Assembly (NCBI GenBank): GCA_021199495.1
Contig: JAJQHY010000018.1
Location: 1-64,000 of the forward strand
Reading direction: 5' to 3'
From: Lachnospiraceae bacterium
GTDB lineage: Bacteria > Bacillota > Clostridia > Lachnospirales > Lachnospiraceae
Length of the DNA: 64,000 nt
The position numbers were made by a program, and so were the translations under genes. Positions 52,382 through 61,539 of this stretch are shown here, one piece after another. The stretch's first letter is position 1. Each line of letters opens with the position of its first letter. The notes beneath the pieces are model-generated. The model saw only the letters and a program-made list of their open reading frames with translations. It made no database searches and was not told the origin of the DNA.

Positions 52382-53357
52382 TTATGTGATTCCCTGTTAC
52401 CGCTCCGAGCAAACGCTGGAGAAGGTGGTGGAGGAGATCATTCACACCATGGAAGAAATGCCGGAATATCTGTATGACATAGTGCTTGTCAATGATTCTT
52501 CCCCTGACGGGACCATTCAGGTCATCCGCGGGCTCTGCGAGAAATATCCTTTTATTCAGGGAATCGACTTCGCCAGGAATTTCGGACAGCACGCAGCGCT
52601 GATGGCGGGCTTACGTCACTCGGACGGAGACATCGTGATCTGTCTGGATGACGACGGCCAGACGCCGGCCAATGAGGCGGGAAAGCTGATTGCCAAAATC
52701 GAGGAAGGATATGACGCCGTTTACGCCGAGTATGAACATAAAATGCATTCCACCTTCCGCAATCTCGGCAGCAAGGCCAACGAGCTGATGTTAAGGGTGC
52801 TTTTAGGAAAGCCGAAGGAGCTGTATATCAGCAGCTACTTTGCGGTGCGCCGTTTTGTGGTGGAGGACATGATCCGCTATGAGAATTCCTACCCCTATGT
52901 GATCGGCCTGGTGCTGCGCACGACCCGCAATATTGCCAACGTAAAGGTAACGCACAGGGAACGGGAAGTGGGTTCGAGCGGATACACCTTCAAAAAACTG
53001 GTGGCGCTCTGGATCAATGGCTTTACTGCTTTCAGCGTCCAGCCGCTGCGGGTCGCAACCTGTATCGGCGCGGGCTGTGCGGGGATCGGTTTTATTTATG
53101 GAATTTACACGATCATCAAGCGAATTGTCCTGCCGGATATCCCGGCCGGTTTCAGTGCCCTGATGAGCGCCGTTGTCTTTTTCGGCGGTATGATCATGGT
53201 TCTCTTAGGCATCCTGGGAGAGTATATCGGCCGCATTTACATCAGTCTGAACAGTGCGCCCCAGTATGTGATCCGGGAGCGGTTTAACGCGGACAATGGG
53301 CAGTTTCAGCAAAGGGAAGCGCAGCAGTCATTTAAGGAACAGATCGGAAAAGGGTAA
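52368..53357 (+). CDS. GtrB/ArnC-type family 2 glycosyltransferase
   Basis: This 329-aa enzyme has YVIPCYRSEQTLEKVV, VNDSSPDGT, LDDDGQTP and two C-terminal membrane helices (about 228-285). The layout is that of polyprenyl-phosphate sugar transferases. It likely supplies a lipid-linked sugar used outside the membrane by a GT-C protein such as the next gene. It overlaps the GNAT gene. Confidence 0.88.
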   Translation: MKKISYVIPCYRSEQTLEKVVEEIIHTMEEMPEYLYDIVLVNDSSPDGTIQVIRGLCEKYPFIQGIDFARNFGQHAALMAGLRHSDGDIVICLDDDGQTPANEAGKLIAKIEEGYDAVYAEYEHKMHSTFRNLGSKANELMLRVLLGKPKELYISSYFAVRRFVVEDMIRYENSYPYVIGLVLRTTRNIANVKVTHREREVGSSGYTFKKLVALWINGFTAFSVQPLRVATCIGAGCAGIGFIYGIYTIIKRIVLPDIPAGFSALMSAVVFFGGMIMVLLGILGEYIGRIYISLNSAPQYVIRERFNADNGQFQQREAQQSFKEQIGKG

Positions 53358-55013
53358 ATGGGAAAACTGCAAAATCATGTTCATAATCACATACGGTTTT
53401 ACAGAGCACTTCTGATGTCCCTGCTGCCGCTTGTCTGTTGTGTTGTTCGCTGCCTTCTGACAGGACACAGCATTGCGGACATTTATCTGCCGGCCTCTGA
53501 CTGGAATGATGAGCTGTTTTACTATAAACAGGTGGAAGGAATGCTGAAGTACGGATATCCTTACGGGTATTTCGGCTTTAATGAAAGCCATGCGCTGGTG
53601 CTGTCCTTCGCAGCCTGGAGTCCGGTTCTTTTATGGCCCTGGCTGCTATGGGGACTGCTGTTCGGCTGGAATCTGCTTTCCCCTGTTTACTGTAATATTT
53701 TCATGATGATGCTGGCGGTTTTTCTGTTTGTATGGCTGGTGAAAGCGGACAGGGCACAGTGCATCAGGATTGCGGTGCTATTTGCGCTTTTCCCGCTTTT
53801 TTCCAGGTACATGATGTCGGTCATGCCGGAAATTACCTGCTTTGCGATGCTGATCGTATACTGGGGACTGGCCTACAGCTATTATCAGCAGGAAAATGCA
53901 GGAAAACTTGCAGGAATGTTCGCACTTTCCACAATTATGACCCTCATGCGCCCATATCTGATTGTTTTTCTGGCGCTGCCCATGCTGATTCTCATCTGGA
54001 AGAAAAAATGGGCCGGTCTGGTGGGCAGCCTTTGTATCGGAGGCGTCACAGGGGTTCTGTATATCTGTATCAATCATTTCCTGGCGGCGGAGTATTTCAC
54101 GGCGCTTTTTGACGTATCCTGGCTGACGAATTTTATTCACCATGGCTTTGCGCAGGGGCTTCAGGAGCTGACAGCCAAGCTGACTTATAATTTCGCCGAC
54201 TTTTTCCGCAACTGTTACCGTGGGCTGACCGAAGGACTGGCCACGGGCGCGTTTTTTATCGGCTTTCTGGTGGTCATGGTGCTGCTGCTGATTTATACCA
54301 TTACCTGTCTTCGCCGTAAAGAGTGGAAGGAAGGCATTCTGTACGGGCATCTTTTCTTAAGCTTTCTGGCCATGTGGATAGCGCTGATCCTGATGTATAA
54401 AATGCAGGAGGGCAGCAAGCACCTGCTGACCTTTATTGCGGTGGGGATTTTTGCGCTGTCCATGATGAAGGGTGGAGTAAACGAAAAGAACGAAGAATTC
54501 GAAAGGCCTGAAAAAGCAGAAACGCCTGCGAATGGAAAACGTTCTGCCCGCTGCCTGAAGAAAGTTGCCTCTCACTGGATGGTCATTGTCTGCGGACTGA
54601 CATTTTTATATCTGTATTATTTCATGGCCGCCGATGCGTATGATTATCAGCTGTGCTTTCAGACGCAGGAACTGGTTGAGGAGATGGAGAGCGCCGCAGA
54701 ACAGATGGAGGAGAGCATGGTGCTTCAGACGCAGGAGGTCCCCAGCTATGACAATGACGTCATCTGGGTGGTAGCGGATTATTCCGCGGACGGTGAAGAG
54801 TGGCTGGTGACGGATTATCAGATTCTGTACAGTCTGCCCGCGGGATTTGGCATCAGCTGCTGCTATGCGGATTATGTGACGGCCAGCTTCGATACCTTGC
54901 AGAGCAAATATCTGTGCACGGTCGCCGGAGGTACGATTGACGCGCTCTGTCAGGAGAGGGAGTTTACTGTTGTGGCGGAGGGTCTGAACGCGGTTATATA
55001 TCAACTACGGTAA
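53358..55013 (+). CDS. GT-C-like polytopic membrane protein
   Basis: This 551-aa protein has about ten to eleven membrane helices and a long C-terminal extracellular domain after residue ~425. The first loop has IYLPASDWNDELFYYKQVEGML, where the acidic pair DE could be the metal site of a GT-C transferase. The start follows the previous stop at once (TAAATG). It likely uses the lipid-linked sugar from the preceding GtrB-like enzyme. Specific role unknown. Confidence 0.78.
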   Translation: MGKLQNHVHNHIRFYRALLMSLLPLVCCVVRCLLTGHSIADIYLPASDWNDELFYYKQVEGMLKYGYPYGYFGFNESHALVLSFAAWSPVLLWPWLLWGLLFGWNLLSPVYCNIFMMMLAVFLFVWLVKADRAQCIRIAVLFALFPLFSRYMMSVMPEITCFAMLIVYWGLAYSYYQQENAGKLAGMFALSTIMTLMRPYLIVFLALPMLILIWKKKWAGLVGSLCIGGVTGVLYICINHFLAAEYFTALFDVSWLTNFIHHGFAQGLQELTAKLTYNFADFFRNCYRGLTEGLATGAFFIGFLVVMVLLLIYTITCLRRKEWKEGILYGHLFLSFLAMWIALILMYKMQEGSKHLLTFIAVGIFALSMMKGGVNEKNEEFERPEKAETPANGKRSARCLKKVASHWMVIVCGLTFLYLYYFMAADAYDYQLCFQTQELVEEMESAAEQMEESMVLQTQEVPSYDNDVIWVVADYSADGEEWLVTDYQILYSLPAGFGISCCYADYVTASFDTLQSKYLCTVAGGTIDALCQEREFTVVAEGLNAVIYQLR

Positions 55014-55078
55014 AATCTGAAGCTATGATAACAAAGGGTTTGCGGCATTTGCGCAGACATGATAAATCAGGTAGTGTT

Positions 55079-56836
55079 ATGAAAAGAATTCTGGATAAAT
55101 TAAAGGTAATACTCGACAGCAAACAGAAAACCCGGATGAAGCTCCTGGTCGTTCTGATGGTCATCGGGGCTCTTTTGGAGACGGTCAGCATCGCGCTGGT
55201 GCTGCCGATCGCCACGGTGCTGCTCAATCAGGACAGCGTCAACGGGGACGGATTGACAGCGAGGTTGTATCATCTGTTAGGCTTTACAAGCGTCAACGGC
55301 TTTGCCATTTTTCTGCTGTTCTGTCTGCTGGCCGCTTTTATTGTGAAAAACTCGTTTCTGTTTTTTGAAACCAGGATGCAGTTAAACTTTGTCTATGACA
55401 ATCAGTTCGAGACCTCGCGCAAAATGATGATCAATTACATGAAGCGTCCGTACGAGTATTATCTCAATGCGGAGACATCGGTCATACAGAGAAATATTAC
55501 TTCCGATGTCAATAACATGTACGCCATGGTGCTGTCTATCCTGCAGCTGATGAGTGAGTCTGTGGTGGCGCTGTGCATGGGCATCTATCTGGTATTCCAG
55601 GATCCGATTATGTGCGTGACGATCGGCGGGCTTCTGATTATTCTGCTTTTGGTTATCCGGGTGGTGCTCAAGCCGATCATGGTGAGGACGGGCAAGGAGA
55701 ATCAGGATTATTACGCGGGTTTATTTAAGTGGATCAACCAGTCTGTGACCGGCATCAAGGAGATTAAAATCGCCAACAAGGAGAGCTATTTTATTCATGA
55801 GTATGCCAAGTGCGGCAACGGTTATGTGAGGGCGGTTAAAAAGTCTACCCTCTTAAATTCCACCCCCAGGCTTTTAATTGAGACTGTGGTCATTGCGGGC
55901 TTTGTGCTCTATATGTATGTTTCCTTTCAGATGGGGCGCGGCACGGACCAGATTGTGGCCAGTGTTTCCGCGTTTGCGGTGGCGGCCATGAAGCTGTTGC
56001 CGAGTGCCAATCGAATCAATAATTATATGACCAATATTTCCTATTATGAGCCCTTCTTTTTCGGCGCCAGCGATAATCTGCAGGCGGATATCAGCGACAA
56101 GTCGATCATATATGATGCGGACGCGTATACCGGTCTGGAGGTAGTTAAGAAGCTGCCGGTGAAAAAGAGTATTGTCATGCAGAATGTCTGTTATAAGTAT
56201 CCTAACACGGACGTCTATATTTTCCGGAATATGAGCATGGAGATTCCGATTGGAAAATCTGTCGGTATTGTGGGTACTTCCGGGGCCGGCAAGACAACGG
56301 TGGTAGATATTATGCTGGGACTTCTGGAGATGGAGAGCGGGAAGGTGCTCGCGGACGGTGTCGATGTGAATCTGCCTGAAAATTATCAGGGGTGGCTCGC
56401 CAATGTGGGCTATATTCCGCAGACGATTTTCATGCTGGATTCCAATATCCGTGAAAATGTGGCCTTTGGTGTGCCCAGGGAGCATATTTCGGAGGAACAG
56501 GTGTGGGCGGCGCTGCATGATGCCCAGCTGGATACCTTTGTGAGAGGACTTCCGGAGGGACTGGATACGCAGATTGGGGAGCGGGGAATCCGTTTAAGCG
56601 GCGGCCAGCGCCAGAGGATCGGTATCGCCAGGGCCCTCTTCTGGGATCCGGAGGTTCTGGTTCTGGATGAGGCAACCTCTGCCCTTGACAACGATACGGA
56701 GGCGGCTATCATGGAATCCATCAATCATCTGCACGGTAGAAAAACGCTTCTGATTATCGCGCACAGGCTGCAGACCATTGAAAAATGTGATATGATTTAC
56801 CGCATACAGGATGAAAAGGCAGTAAGGGAGAGATAA
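55079..56836 (+). CDS. ABC transporter, fused permease and ATPase (flippase type)
   Basis: This 585-aa half-transporter has six N-terminal membrane helices and a C-terminal ATPase: Walker A GTSGAGKTT, signature LSGGQRQRIGIARAL, Walker B VLVLDEATSALD. It resembles PglK/MsbA-like lipid-linked oligosaccharide flippases, and no Wzx gene is seen in the window, so it may move the repeat unit across the membrane. The start at 55079 (MKRILDKLKVIL) is preferred; an ATG at 55025 would add 18 basic residues. Confidence 0.88.
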   Translation: MKRILDKLKVILDSKQKTRMKLLVVLMVIGALLETVSIALVLPIATVLLNQDSVNGDGLTARLYHLLGFTSVNGFAIFLLFCLLAAFIVKNSFLFFETRMQLNFVYDNQFETSRKMMINYMKRPYEYYLNAETSVIQRNITSDVNNMYAMVLSILQLMSESVVALCMGIYLVFQDPIMCVTIGGLLIILLLVIRVVLKPIMVRTGKENQDYYAGLFKWINQSVTGIKEIKIANKESYFIHEYAKCGNGYVRAVKKSTLLNSTPRLLIETVVIAGFVLYMYVSFQMGRGTDQIVASVSAFAVAAMKLLPSANRINNYMTNISYYEPFFFGASDNLQADISDKSIIYDADAYTGLEVVKKLPVKKSIVMQNVCYKYPNTDVYIFRNMSMEIPIGKSVGIVGTSGAGKTTVVDIMLGLLEMESGKVLADGVDVNLPENYQGWLANVGYIPQTIFMLDSNIRENVAFGVPREHISEEQVWAALHDAQLDTFVRGLPEGLDTQIGERGIRLSGGQRQRIGIARALFWDPEVLVLDEATSALDNDTEAAIMESINHLHGRKTLLIIAHRLQTIEKCDMIYRIQDEKAVRER

Positions 56837-57682
56837 ATGGCGGGAAAGAAATCAGGCTGGGTATTACGACTGATTGGCGCTGCCTGCTTTGCAGCGGTGG
56901 TCCTTCTCTGGCTGTTGAGTAAAAGAAGCTGGTCCGGTACAGGCCATGAGGTTGTCCTTATGGGTGACAGTGTGGTGGCGAATGAATTCAATAATGTGGT
57001 GTTTGACGAGATGCTGGCTCAGAAGCTGGATATGGAGGTTTTCAACGCGGCCTTCGGCGGCACATCTGTGGTACCCGACAATACAGAGGGGTATGAAACA
57101 TATGGAGCGGAATCACTGTGTTTTGCGCCTCTTGTCAATGCCATTGTCCTTCAGGACTTTTCCGCACAGAATGCTGCGATTGAGAGAAACTCTACGCTGG
57201 ATTATTTTCAGGAGCGGCTTAAGGAGCTGGAAGAGACAGACTTTCATCAGGTGGATATCCTGGTAATCTGTTTCGGAGCGAATGATTATGCCAACCAGGT
57301 TTCTCCGGATATCTTTGAGCAGACCCTGGATGAGAGCATAGGCAGACTGATAGAAGCGTTTCCGGACCTGTCTTTGTATATTTCATCTCCCACCTATATC
57401 TGTCTGACCAGGGATGGTGAGGATATTCCATGCGACAGCGGGGAGTGGGGAGAATATCTGCTGGAGGAATATGTCCTGCGACAGGAAAAGGTGGCGGAAA
57501 AATACGGCATTCCCTTCGTAGATAATTATCATGACAGTGTCATTAATGAGGAAACGATTTATGATTATACCTTTTCGTCGGACGGCCTGCATCTGAACAA
57601 AGAGGGGAGAGAGGTGCTCTCGGACAATATCGCGCAGGCAATCTTTGAAAATACCGGGGTGTCGGAAAAAGGAGGCTTATGA
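56837..57682 (+). CDS. SGNH/GDSL hydrolase
   Basis: This 281-aa protein has an N-terminal signal anchor (about 10-28) and an extracellular SGNH domain: block I LMGDSVVAN, block III GANDY, and DGLHLNKEG (D-x-x-H). It likely removes or adds O-acetyl groups on the exported polymer. The start follows the ABC stop by zero bases. The gene overlaps the next one by 4 nt. Confidence 0.88.
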   Translation: MAGKKSGWVLRLIGAACFAAVVLLWLLSKRSWSGTGHEVVLMGDSVVANEFNNVVFDEMLAQKLDMEVFNAAFGGTSVVPDNTEGYETYGAESLCFAPLVNAIVLQDFSAQNAAIERNSTLDYFQERLKELEETDFHQVDILVICFGANDYANQVSPDIFEQTLDESIGRLIEAFPDLSLYISSPTYICLTRDGEDIPCDSGEWGEYLLEEYVLRQEKVAEKYGIPFVDNYHDSVINEETIYDYTFSSDGLHLNKEGREVLSDNIAQAIFENTGVSEKGGL

Positions 57683-59220
57683 CAGTAGAAGCTTTTTGGA
57701 CCAGAATCAGACAGAAAATTTCCTCACAGGATATAACCGTATTCCTGGCCGCGCTGATTGCGGGACTGTGTGCTCATTTGCGCATTTTTATGAGTGATAT
57801 CCCCAATCATGACGGTCTGTCCGGAATTGATTTTGACCAGAACATGATTACCTCCGGGCGGTGGTTTCTGACGGTGGCCTGCCATATTTCCACGGATTAT
57901 ACACTGCCGTGGGTGATTGGCCTTTTGTCTTTGCTGTATCTGGGTGTGACGGCCGTGATTCTGTGCCGTTTTTTTCAGTTAAAGCACACTTACAGCGGCG
58001 TACTGATCGCGGCGCTTCTGGCTGTTTATCCGTCCTTAAGCTCGAATTTTGCTTATATTTTTACAGCGGATGGCTATATGCTGGCGCTGCTTTTAGCGGT
58101 TCTGGCAGTTTATCTGGTGGAAAAAAGCCCGAAGGGCTTTCTGATCGGCGGGCTGTTTTTGGGCTTTTCCATGGGGATTTATCAGGCGTATCTGGCGTTT
58201 GCTATGGTGCTGGCGCTGTACGGCGTCTGCAGGGGCTGGTTTTTTATAAGAGACCTGAAAAGCAATCTGCGTCTGACGGCCCGCTATATCGGTATGGGAG
58301 CCATCGGGGCGGTATTTTATTATGTCATGCTGCAGATTTTATTAAAAATACAGAATACATCCCTCTCCGGTTACCAGGGGATCGGCGGCGAATCGTCACA
58401 GGGAATTGTCAGTATTCTGGTGAATGTTTATCAGGATTTCGTGGTTCATACCCTGAGAGGCAATATTCTGGCGCAGAAAGGGCCAATGCTGGTGGTGATG
58501 GCCCTGCTTTTACTGGCCGGTTTCCTTTCGCTGGCAGCTGCGTTTGTGCGGGCAGGCAGCCTTCGCAATCCCTGGAGTGTGCTTTGCCTGTTTGTGGCGC
58601 TTGTATTGACGCCGGTCTGCTTTAACGTGATGCTGATTATTTCGCCGGATGTGACCTATCATTCACTGATGCGCTATCAGTGGGTACTCTTTCCGGTCTG
58701 TGCGGTGGCTGTGATCGATCGGCATGCGGATGCGCTGCCAACAAAGAAGGCGGCGCAGGCACTGCCCTGGGTGGGAGTGATTGCTGCGGCTGTGGTGGTG
58801 TTTTCCTATATTCTGACCTGCAATGTGGCATATTTTAATCTGGAAAAGAAATTCACCAAGACCTACAGCTACTGTCTGCGTCTGCTTGACCGGATTGAGC
58901 AGATGGAGGGTTATACTTATGATATGCCCATCGCCATGATCGGAGTAGTCAGTGAGGATACTTTCCCCAGCACCGATCTGACTGTGGGTGTGACGGATTC
59001 TCTGCTGGGAATTGGCGGGGATTATCTGGTGTACACAGCGCAGAATTATCAGGATTTCTGGGAATATTATTTTGGTGTGACGGTGCAGCTGGTGGACAGC
59101 GATGAGATTGTGGACATTTATAACTCTGAGGAATATCGGGCGCTTGAGCCCTTCCCGGCTGAGAACTGTATGGTGATTGTGGACGGTGTGCTGTACGTCA
59201 AGACGGAGAATAAGGAGTAG
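57679..59220 (+). CDS. GtrII-like glucosyltransferase membrane protein
   Basis: This 513-aa protein has about eleven membrane helices and the GtrII-family opening (SDIPNHDGLSGIDFDQNMITSGRWFLT), with an acidic pair in the first external loop. GtrII proteins use a polyprenyl-phosphate sugar to decorate a surface polymer. A soluble C-terminal domain (~400-513) faces outside. It is followed by a GtrB-type gene, the usual pair. Confidence 0.85.
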   Translation: MTVEAFWTRIRQKISSQDITVFLAALIAGLCAHLRIFMSDIPNHDGLSGIDFDQNMITSGRWFLTVACHISTDYTLPWVIGLLSLLYLGVTAVILCRFFQLKHTYSGVLIAALLAVYPSLSSNFAYIFTADGYMLALLLAVLAVYLVEKSPKGFLIGGLFLGFSMGIYQAYLAFAMVLALYGVCRGWFFIRDLKSNLRLTARYIGMGAIGAVFYYVMLQILLKIQNTSLSGYQGIGGESSQGIVSILVNVYQDFVVHTLRGNILAQKGPMLVVMALLLLAGFLSLAAAFVRAGSLRNPWSVLCLFVALVLTPVCFNVMLIISPDVTYHSLMRYQWVLFPVCAVAVIDRHADALPTKKAAQALPWVGVIAAAVVVFSYILTCNVAYFNLEKKFTKTYSYCLRLLDRIEQMEGYTYDMPIAMIGVVSEDTFPSTDLTVGVTDSLLGIGGDYLVYTAQNYQDFWEYYFGVTVQLVDSDEIVDIYNSEEYRALEPFPAENCMVIVDGVLYVKTENKE

Positions 59221-59226
59221 TAGGAT

Positions 59227-60177
59227 ATGGCTTTGCTATCGATCATTGTTCCATCCTATAATGAAGAGGCCAATATTGTGAATACGGCCGGACGGCTGAC
59301 ACAGGTGCTGACTGATGCGGATATTCCGTTTGAAATTGTGTTTGTCAGCGACGGGTCGCGGGACCGGACTTTTGACAGAGTGCAGGAGCTGGCCGCGCAG
59401 GATGAGCGGATATGCGGCATCGAATTCAGCCGCAATTTCGGCAAGGAGGCGGCTATTTTCGCGGGCTTAAAGCAGGCGAAGGGAAACTGTTGTGTGGTGA
59501 TGGACTGCGACCTGCAGCATCCGCCTCAGGTCATACCTGAAATGTACCGGCTCTGGCAGCAGGGGTATGACGTTGTGGAAGGCGTCAAAAGCGACCGGGG
59601 AAAAGAAAGCGGTCTTCACCGCATGTTTGCGAATCTTTTTTATGGGATCATGAGCAGGCTGATGAAGATCGATATGAAGGATACTTCTGACTTCAAACTG
59701 CTGGACCGGAAGGTGATGGACGTCCTGTTGGGACTGACGGAGCGCAACACCTTTTTCCGCGCGCTGACCTTCTGGGCGGGCTTTTCCTCCGTGAGCGTAA
59801 GCTACGAGGTGGGAGAGCGGGCTTTTGGAACAAGCAAGTGGAGTTTTCGCGGCCTGATCAGATATGCTGTCAGCAATACCACATCCTTTACTACGGCGCC
59901 GTTGCAGCTGGTGACGTTAGCGGGCGGTATCTTCATTGCGGCGGCTTTCGTTCTGGGCATTCAGACTTTATTTAATTATTTCACTCATTCTGCGGTGGAG
60001 GGCTTTACCACAGTGATTCTGCTGATCCTGATCGTGGGAGGTCTTCTGATGATCAGCATGGGTGTGATCGGACATTACATCGCGAGGATTTACGAGGAGG
60101 TCAAGGGACGGCCGCGTTATATCATCGCGAAGGATACAGCGAAGGAGAAGGCGCTCCATGAAAAAGAGAGAGAGTAA
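59227..60177 (+). CDS. GtrB-type polyprenyl-phosphate glycosyltransferase
   Basis: This 316-aa protein has IIVPSYNEEANIVNTAG, SDGSRDRT and MDCDLQHPP, and two C-terminal membrane helices (about 235-290). It likely charges undecaprenyl phosphate with the sugar used by the GtrII-like protein directly upstream. A paralog is at 34572. It overlaps the acyltransferase gene by 20 nt. Confidence 0.9.
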   Translation: MALLSIIVPSYNEEANIVNTAGRLTQVLTDADIPFEIVFVSDGSRDRTFDRVQELAAQDERICGIEFSRNFGKEAAIFAGLKQAKGNCCVVMDCDLQHPPQVIPEMYRLWQQGYDVVEGVKSDRGKESGLHRMFANLFYGIMSRLMKIDMKDTSDFKLLDRKVMDVLLGLTERNTFFRALTFWAGFSSVSVSYEVGERAFGTSKWSFRGLIRYAVSNTTSFTTAPLQLVTLAGGIFIAAAFVLGIQTLFNYFTHSAVEGFTTVILLILIVGGLLMISMGVIGHYIARIYEEVKGRPRYIIAKDTAKEKALHEKERE

Positions 60178-61255
60178 TTTTGAGGCGCTGCGCCTGACGG
60201 CGATGGCGTTGGTGGTGACGCTGCATTATCTGAGCAAGGGAAATATTTTAAAACCGCTGACGTATGAGCTTGGCTGGCTGGATCGGGCTGCCTGGCTTCT
60301 GGAGGCCGCGGCCTTTGTGGCTGTGAATGTATATGTATTGCTGACGGGATATTTCATGTGTCAGGCGAAGTTTCGCTCAGGGAGGCTTTTGCAGATTATT
60401 CTGGAGGTATGGTTTTACAGTCTGGTCATACCGCTTATTCTGGGAGCGTTTGGTATCCTGGATCTGGGGGCACTTACGATCTATGACTGGCTGATCCTTA
60501 TTTTTCCATTGTCCATGCAGCATTATTGGTTTCTGTCAGTATATGTACTGCTTGTCATCATCTCTCCGTTTTTAAACCGCGCTATCGCGGCCATGAATCA
60601 GAAGCAGCTGGCTTATGTGACTGTCCTGGTGGCGCTGCCGCAGGTTTTATTAAAGTCGGTCCTTCCACTGACCTTCACCATGGATGATGAAGGCTGGGGG
60701 ATTCTGTGGTTCGTGGAGCTGTATTTGATCGCGGCTTATATCCGGAAATACGGCATCCCGTTCCTCTCTGCCAAAAAGAAGGCGGCGTTTGTCTATCTGG
60801 CCGGTGTGCTTCTGACCTGGGGAGGCGGCCTTGTGATGAACAGGATTTATCTGTCTACCGGGCGATTTTCAGACAAAGTCAGCTTTACCTTCAGCTATAA
60901 TCATATTTTTGTGCTCATTGCTTCGGTTGGTTTTTTCTGCCTCTTTGCCAGCATGAAAAGTGGGGAGGGACCGTTTTCCAGGCTGATTGTCCGTCTGGCG
61001 CCGTATTCTCTGGGCGTTTATCTGCTGCATGAGAATATTCTGGTCCGCTATGAATGGCCTGTCTGGCTGTCCGTTTCCATGCCGGACTCGATTATCCGGC
61101 TCATCGTGGAATGGATTGTGAAGGTTGCCATTGTGATGGCGGTGGGACTCTTTGTGGATTTTCTGCGCAGCCTGCTGTTCAAAGCGGGCGGACGTGTGCT
61201 GGCTCATACGCCGGTGCCGCGATGGCTGCAGCAGGTAGATGAAGTGATGAACTGA
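60158..61255 (+). CDS. Acyltransferase family 3 membrane protein
   Basis: This 365-aa protein has about ten membrane helices and the family-3 start (NFEALRLTAMALVVTLHYLSKG), where the His in LHYL is the expected catalytic histidine. Such proteins O-acetylate (or otherwise acylate) surface sugars. With the SGNH hydrolase it may set polymer acetylation. The last gene before the long structured gap at 61256-61539. Confidence 0.88.
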   Translation: MKKRESNFEALRLTAMALVVTLHYLSKGNILKPLTYELGWLDRAAWLLEAAAFVAVNVYVLLTGYFMCQAKFRSGRLLQIILEVWFYSLVIPLILGAFGILDLGALTIYDWLILIFPLSMQHYWFLSVYVLLVIISPFLNRAIAAMNQKQLAYVTVLVALPQVLLKSVLPLTFTMDDEGWGILWFVELYLIAAYIRKYGIPFLSAKKKAAFVYLAGVLLTWGGGLVMNRIYLSTGRFSDKVSFTFSYNHIFVLIASVGFFCLFASMKSGEGPFSRLIVRLAPYSLGVYLLHENILVRYEWPVWLSVSMPDSIIRLIVEWIVKVAIVMAVGLFVDFLRSLLFKAGGRVLAHTPVPRWLQQVDEVMN

Positions 61256-61281
61256 ATGATGCAGAATATTGTGGCTACAGG

Positions 61282-61491
61282 GTCGTGCGGGACGGGGAAA
61301 CTGTTGGGCTCATACGTTGCTTAGGTGAGACAGGAAATCTCCGATTTCCGTAGTCGAACCTATGCCTTGCGCAGAACGCTTCGTTGAGCCCCCGAAAACA
61401 GGAAAAGTGTTCAGCAGAGGCTTCCACATTTCCTTGGGTCTCATCTCCGCAGCACGAAAAATCGCCCAACAGTTTTCCCGTCCCGCACGAC
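61282..61491 (+). ncRNA. Large structured RNA element: type B and type C cores inside a 28-bp inverted repeat
   Basis: Outer arms 61282-61309 and 61464-61491 pair at 27 of 28 positions. The type B core (61321-61365) has AGGT/ACCT, hairpin GGAAATC-TCC-GATTTCC and CGTAGTCGA. The type C core (61388-61448) has GAG-C-CCC facing GGG-T-CTC, a GGAAAAGTG/CACATTTCC stem and the 15-nt loop TTCAGCAGAGGCTTC. It fills most of the 284-bp gap between the acyltransferase and the next gene. No T-run follows, so it is not a simple terminator. Confidence 0.62.
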
Positions 61492-61539
61492 AAATTTGCT
61501 ATTAAACAAACCTGAAATAAAGAGAAAGAAATCAATACA

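Noticed and set aside
44242..61491. Long inverted repeats as terminal repeats of one transposon family
   Set aside because: The arms share no sequence with each other and no target duplications or transposase genes are seen; only the inner cores recur.
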